Source: CAVVEQ01 sp963802095 (GTDB lineage: Bacteria > Chloroflexota > Anaerolineae > Anaerolineales > Anaerolineaceae). From it: 64,000 bases of DNA. This document shows, piece by piece, positions 62,418 through 64,000 of this stretch. The translations under genes were made by a program, and so were the position numbers. Position 1 is the stretch's first letter. Every line of letters starts with the position of its first letter. Where the stretch lies: NCBI GenBank assembly GCA_963802095.1, contig CAWDHI010000006.1, positions 62,001 through 126,000 on the forward strand, given 5' to 3'. The notes under the pieces were generated by a model. That model had not been told where the DNA came from, ran no database searches, and saw only the letters and a program-made list of their open reading frames with translations.

Positions 62418-62770
62418 AACCCCACGCCCATTACGAGCATAAATCCGACCCTCTGCTACCTTTCAACCTTTTTCTCCGGCGCAAGCTGCGGCACGGCTTG
62501 GCGGCACTGCTCTTCCTGGCGGTCTCGCTCGGGCTGGGCATGATCGGCTACCACTTCACCGAGAACCTCACCTAGGTGGATTCCCTGCTCAATGGTTCTA
62601 TGATCCTGGGAGAGATGGTACCGGTAAATACGCTGCAGAGCGACGGCGGCAAGGTCTTTGCCTCCTTCTACGAACTATACTCGGGCATTGCCTTCCTGGT
62701 GGTGGCGGGAATCATCGTAGCGCCACTTGCCCACCGCCTGATGCACCGCATGCACCTTGAAGATCGATAA
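62414..62770 (+). pseudogene. Small two-helix membrane protein interrupted by an amber codon
   Basis: Starts at the ATG at 62414 overlapping the DUF3307 gene. A helix (AALLFLAVSLGLGMIGYHF) is followed by an in-frame TAG at 62573-62575, then the same frame continues with SLLNGSMILGEMVPVNTLQS and a second helix (YSGIAFLVVAGIIVAPLAH) to 62770. The family usually has a Trp at the position of the TAG (TGG to TAG). Whether this is a lesion, a sequence error, or a readthrough site is unclear. Confidence 0.7.
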
Positions 62771-62794
62771 ATTAATAATTTTTCTAAAGGGATT

Positions 62795-64000
62795 ATGATG
62801 ACTGATTAAAATATTGCCCCCAAAGTGTTTATTTCATATAGCTGGAGCTCAGAAGATCACCAAAAGAAGATCAAAGAATGGGTGGACCATCTACTCCACG
62901 ATGGAATTGACGTCATTTTTGATTTATATGATTTAAAAAAGGGTGAAGACAAGTATTCATTCATGGAAAAAATGGTTACTGATAAAAGTGTAACGAGGGT
63001 CCTAGTATTTATCGATAAAGAATATTCAGAAAAAGCGGACAAACGAAAAAAAGCTGGAGTGGGGACAGAATCTCAAATTATTTCACGCGAAATTTATGAA
63101 AAAATCGATCAATATAAATTTATACCAATTGTTTGTGAATTTAATGATAAAGGATCTGCTTATTTACCGGTTTTTCTAAAATCTAGGATTTATATCGATT
63201 TCTCAACCACAGAAGAAGTTGAAGAAAATTGGGAGCAATTGGTTAGGTCTATCTTTAATAGGCCGTTGCATCAAAAACCCCCGATCGGAATCCCCCCCGT
63301 ATTCATAATAGAACAACAACTGGAATCATTTGGACCCATTAGCGCGAAATATTTTTCTCTTCAGAAAGCAGTTCAGGAAAATAGAAAAGGATAAAAATTT
63401 TATCGGAATGATTTTCTAAAAGAATCCTTCGATTATATTGATAGGCTTCGACCAAGAGAGCAACCAAATGACATTTCACTCGATAAAAACGCAATAAAGA
63501 TTTATGAAAAATTAATTCCAGTTCGAAATTATCTTCTTGACTGGTTAATCCTTGAAGCTGAGAATGAATCAAATGATTTTCAGGATGCTGTTCACCAAGT
63601 TCTTGAAACAATACTTGAACTTAGGGTAAGACCTTTTGAAACCAATCCCTGGAGTGAAGATTGGTACGAAGGACATAAAATATTCGCCTATGAAACCTTT
63701 TTGTATTTTATTGTGGCATTGATTAAGTGTGAAGCGCGTATGAATTTGCAGGTAATGTTGAAATCACATTACTTAGTTCCTAAAACTGATTATCAATCTA
63801 ATTCGCGATTCTGCAATTTCGAACGATTTTATAATCATTCAGATCTTCTACAAAAAGAACTAGCACCTGAAAGGCAAAGATTATATAGCCCTGTAATTAA
63901 ATTAATTAAAAAATATTCTGATCGCTCTGATATAAATTTCAATCGATTGATGGAGGCTGATTTAGTGGCTTTATTAATGGCGCTAATCGCAGATGAAGGT
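62795..64000 (+). pseudogene. TIR/SEFIR-domain gene with in-frame stops, runs beyond the window
   Basis: AAAGGG and the ATGs at 62795/62798 are followed by M-T-D-stop (TAA at 62807) and then N-I-A-P-K-V-F-I-S-Y-S-W in frame, so an A/T change probably broke codon 4. The domain VFISYSWSSEDHQKKIKEWV, LKKGEDKYSFMEKMVTDKSV and TESQIISREIYEKI is TIR/SEFIR-like. A second TAA at 63392-63394 follows, but the frame stays open with protein-like sequence to the window end (FYRNDFLKESFDYIDRL, then FETNPWSEDWYEGHKIFAYE). An AT-rich, defence-type gene; the C-terminal part is unidentified. A shortened product from the GTG at 62825 could exist. Confidence 0.7.

Overview
The window reads as a chromosomal segment of a moderately GC-rich, non-pathogenic-looking bacterium, most probably a member of the Chloroflexota, class Anaerolineae. 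This is an inference from gene content: a Ser/Thr kinase fused to a TolB-type propeller, an Elp3-type radical-SAM/GNAT protein like the one known from Dehalococcoides, a cobalamin importer next to a deazaflavin-type oxidoreductase, a SatD/DUF3307 pair, many GNAT acetyltransferases, and an ECF sigma factor paired with a large lipoprotein-like propeller. No rRNA is present; one tRNA-Lys(TTT) gene was found.

Layout. 0-7.9 kb: a tightly packed plus-strand catabolic operon (ceramidase-like tail, Gfo/Idh dehydrogenase, GH4 glycosidase, ChbG/YdjC deacetylase, GPH-family sugar symporter, BadF/NAGK-type kinase, GNAT, DegT/DnrJ aminotransferase) with several stop/start overlaps, probably for uptake and breakdown of an amino-sugar or glycoside. 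8-12.6 kb: a membrane diguanylate cyclase with its own promoter, then a long structured leader with an intrinsic terminator that precedes a membrane-less PRC/MgtE_N/CBS protein and an Nramp-like transporter with non-canonical metal motifs. 12.7-24 kb: SagB-type oxidoreductase, GNAT+MurJ, an F420-type oxidoreductase, a BtuD-BtuC-BtuF importer under a cobalamin riboswitch, LysM protein, and a rifampin-phosphotransferase/PEP-synthase-like protein. 24-31.5 kb: small housekeeping and stress genes (PAS, DUF493, TfoX-N, alkyltransferase-like protein, histidine phosphatase, RdgB), then yceD-sigA behind a near-consensus sigma-70 promoter, a hydrolase/nitroreductase pair and Elp3.

31-48.5 kb is peculiar: at least a dozen genes are broken by apparent single-base frameshifts, several clearly in homopolymers, so this stretch may be a low-quality consensus. 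It holds an ABC-2 exporter, several GNAT acetyltransferases (two tandem copies with the same promoter), an XRE/DUF4870 membrane protein with phased operator-like half-sites, and an AT-rich cassette with a GIY-YIG protein, an Mrr-type restriction enzyme and a companion gene (a small defence island). 46.7-52.8 kb has a lipoprotein, an ECF sigma factor overlapping a membrane-anchored, propeller-ended partner, a DUF1189 protein and a TPR protein; 53-55 kb has an AI-2E-family permease.

The most unusual part is 55.05-57.04 kb: a degenerate direct repeat of the 3' half of the tRNA-Lys gene, a truncated tyrosine-recombinase N-terminus, a strong promoter, and an AT-rich gene encoding three RidA domains in one chain, ending at the intact tRNA-Lys. 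This looks like a roughly 1.9-kb remnant or miniature integrative element whose cargo is a single-chain RidA pseudo-trimer. The right end (57-64 kb) holds the kinase-propeller, lysS, a SatD operon with three 29-bp-spaced repeats, and a TIR/SEFIR-type gene interrupted by in-frame stop codons that runs off the window.
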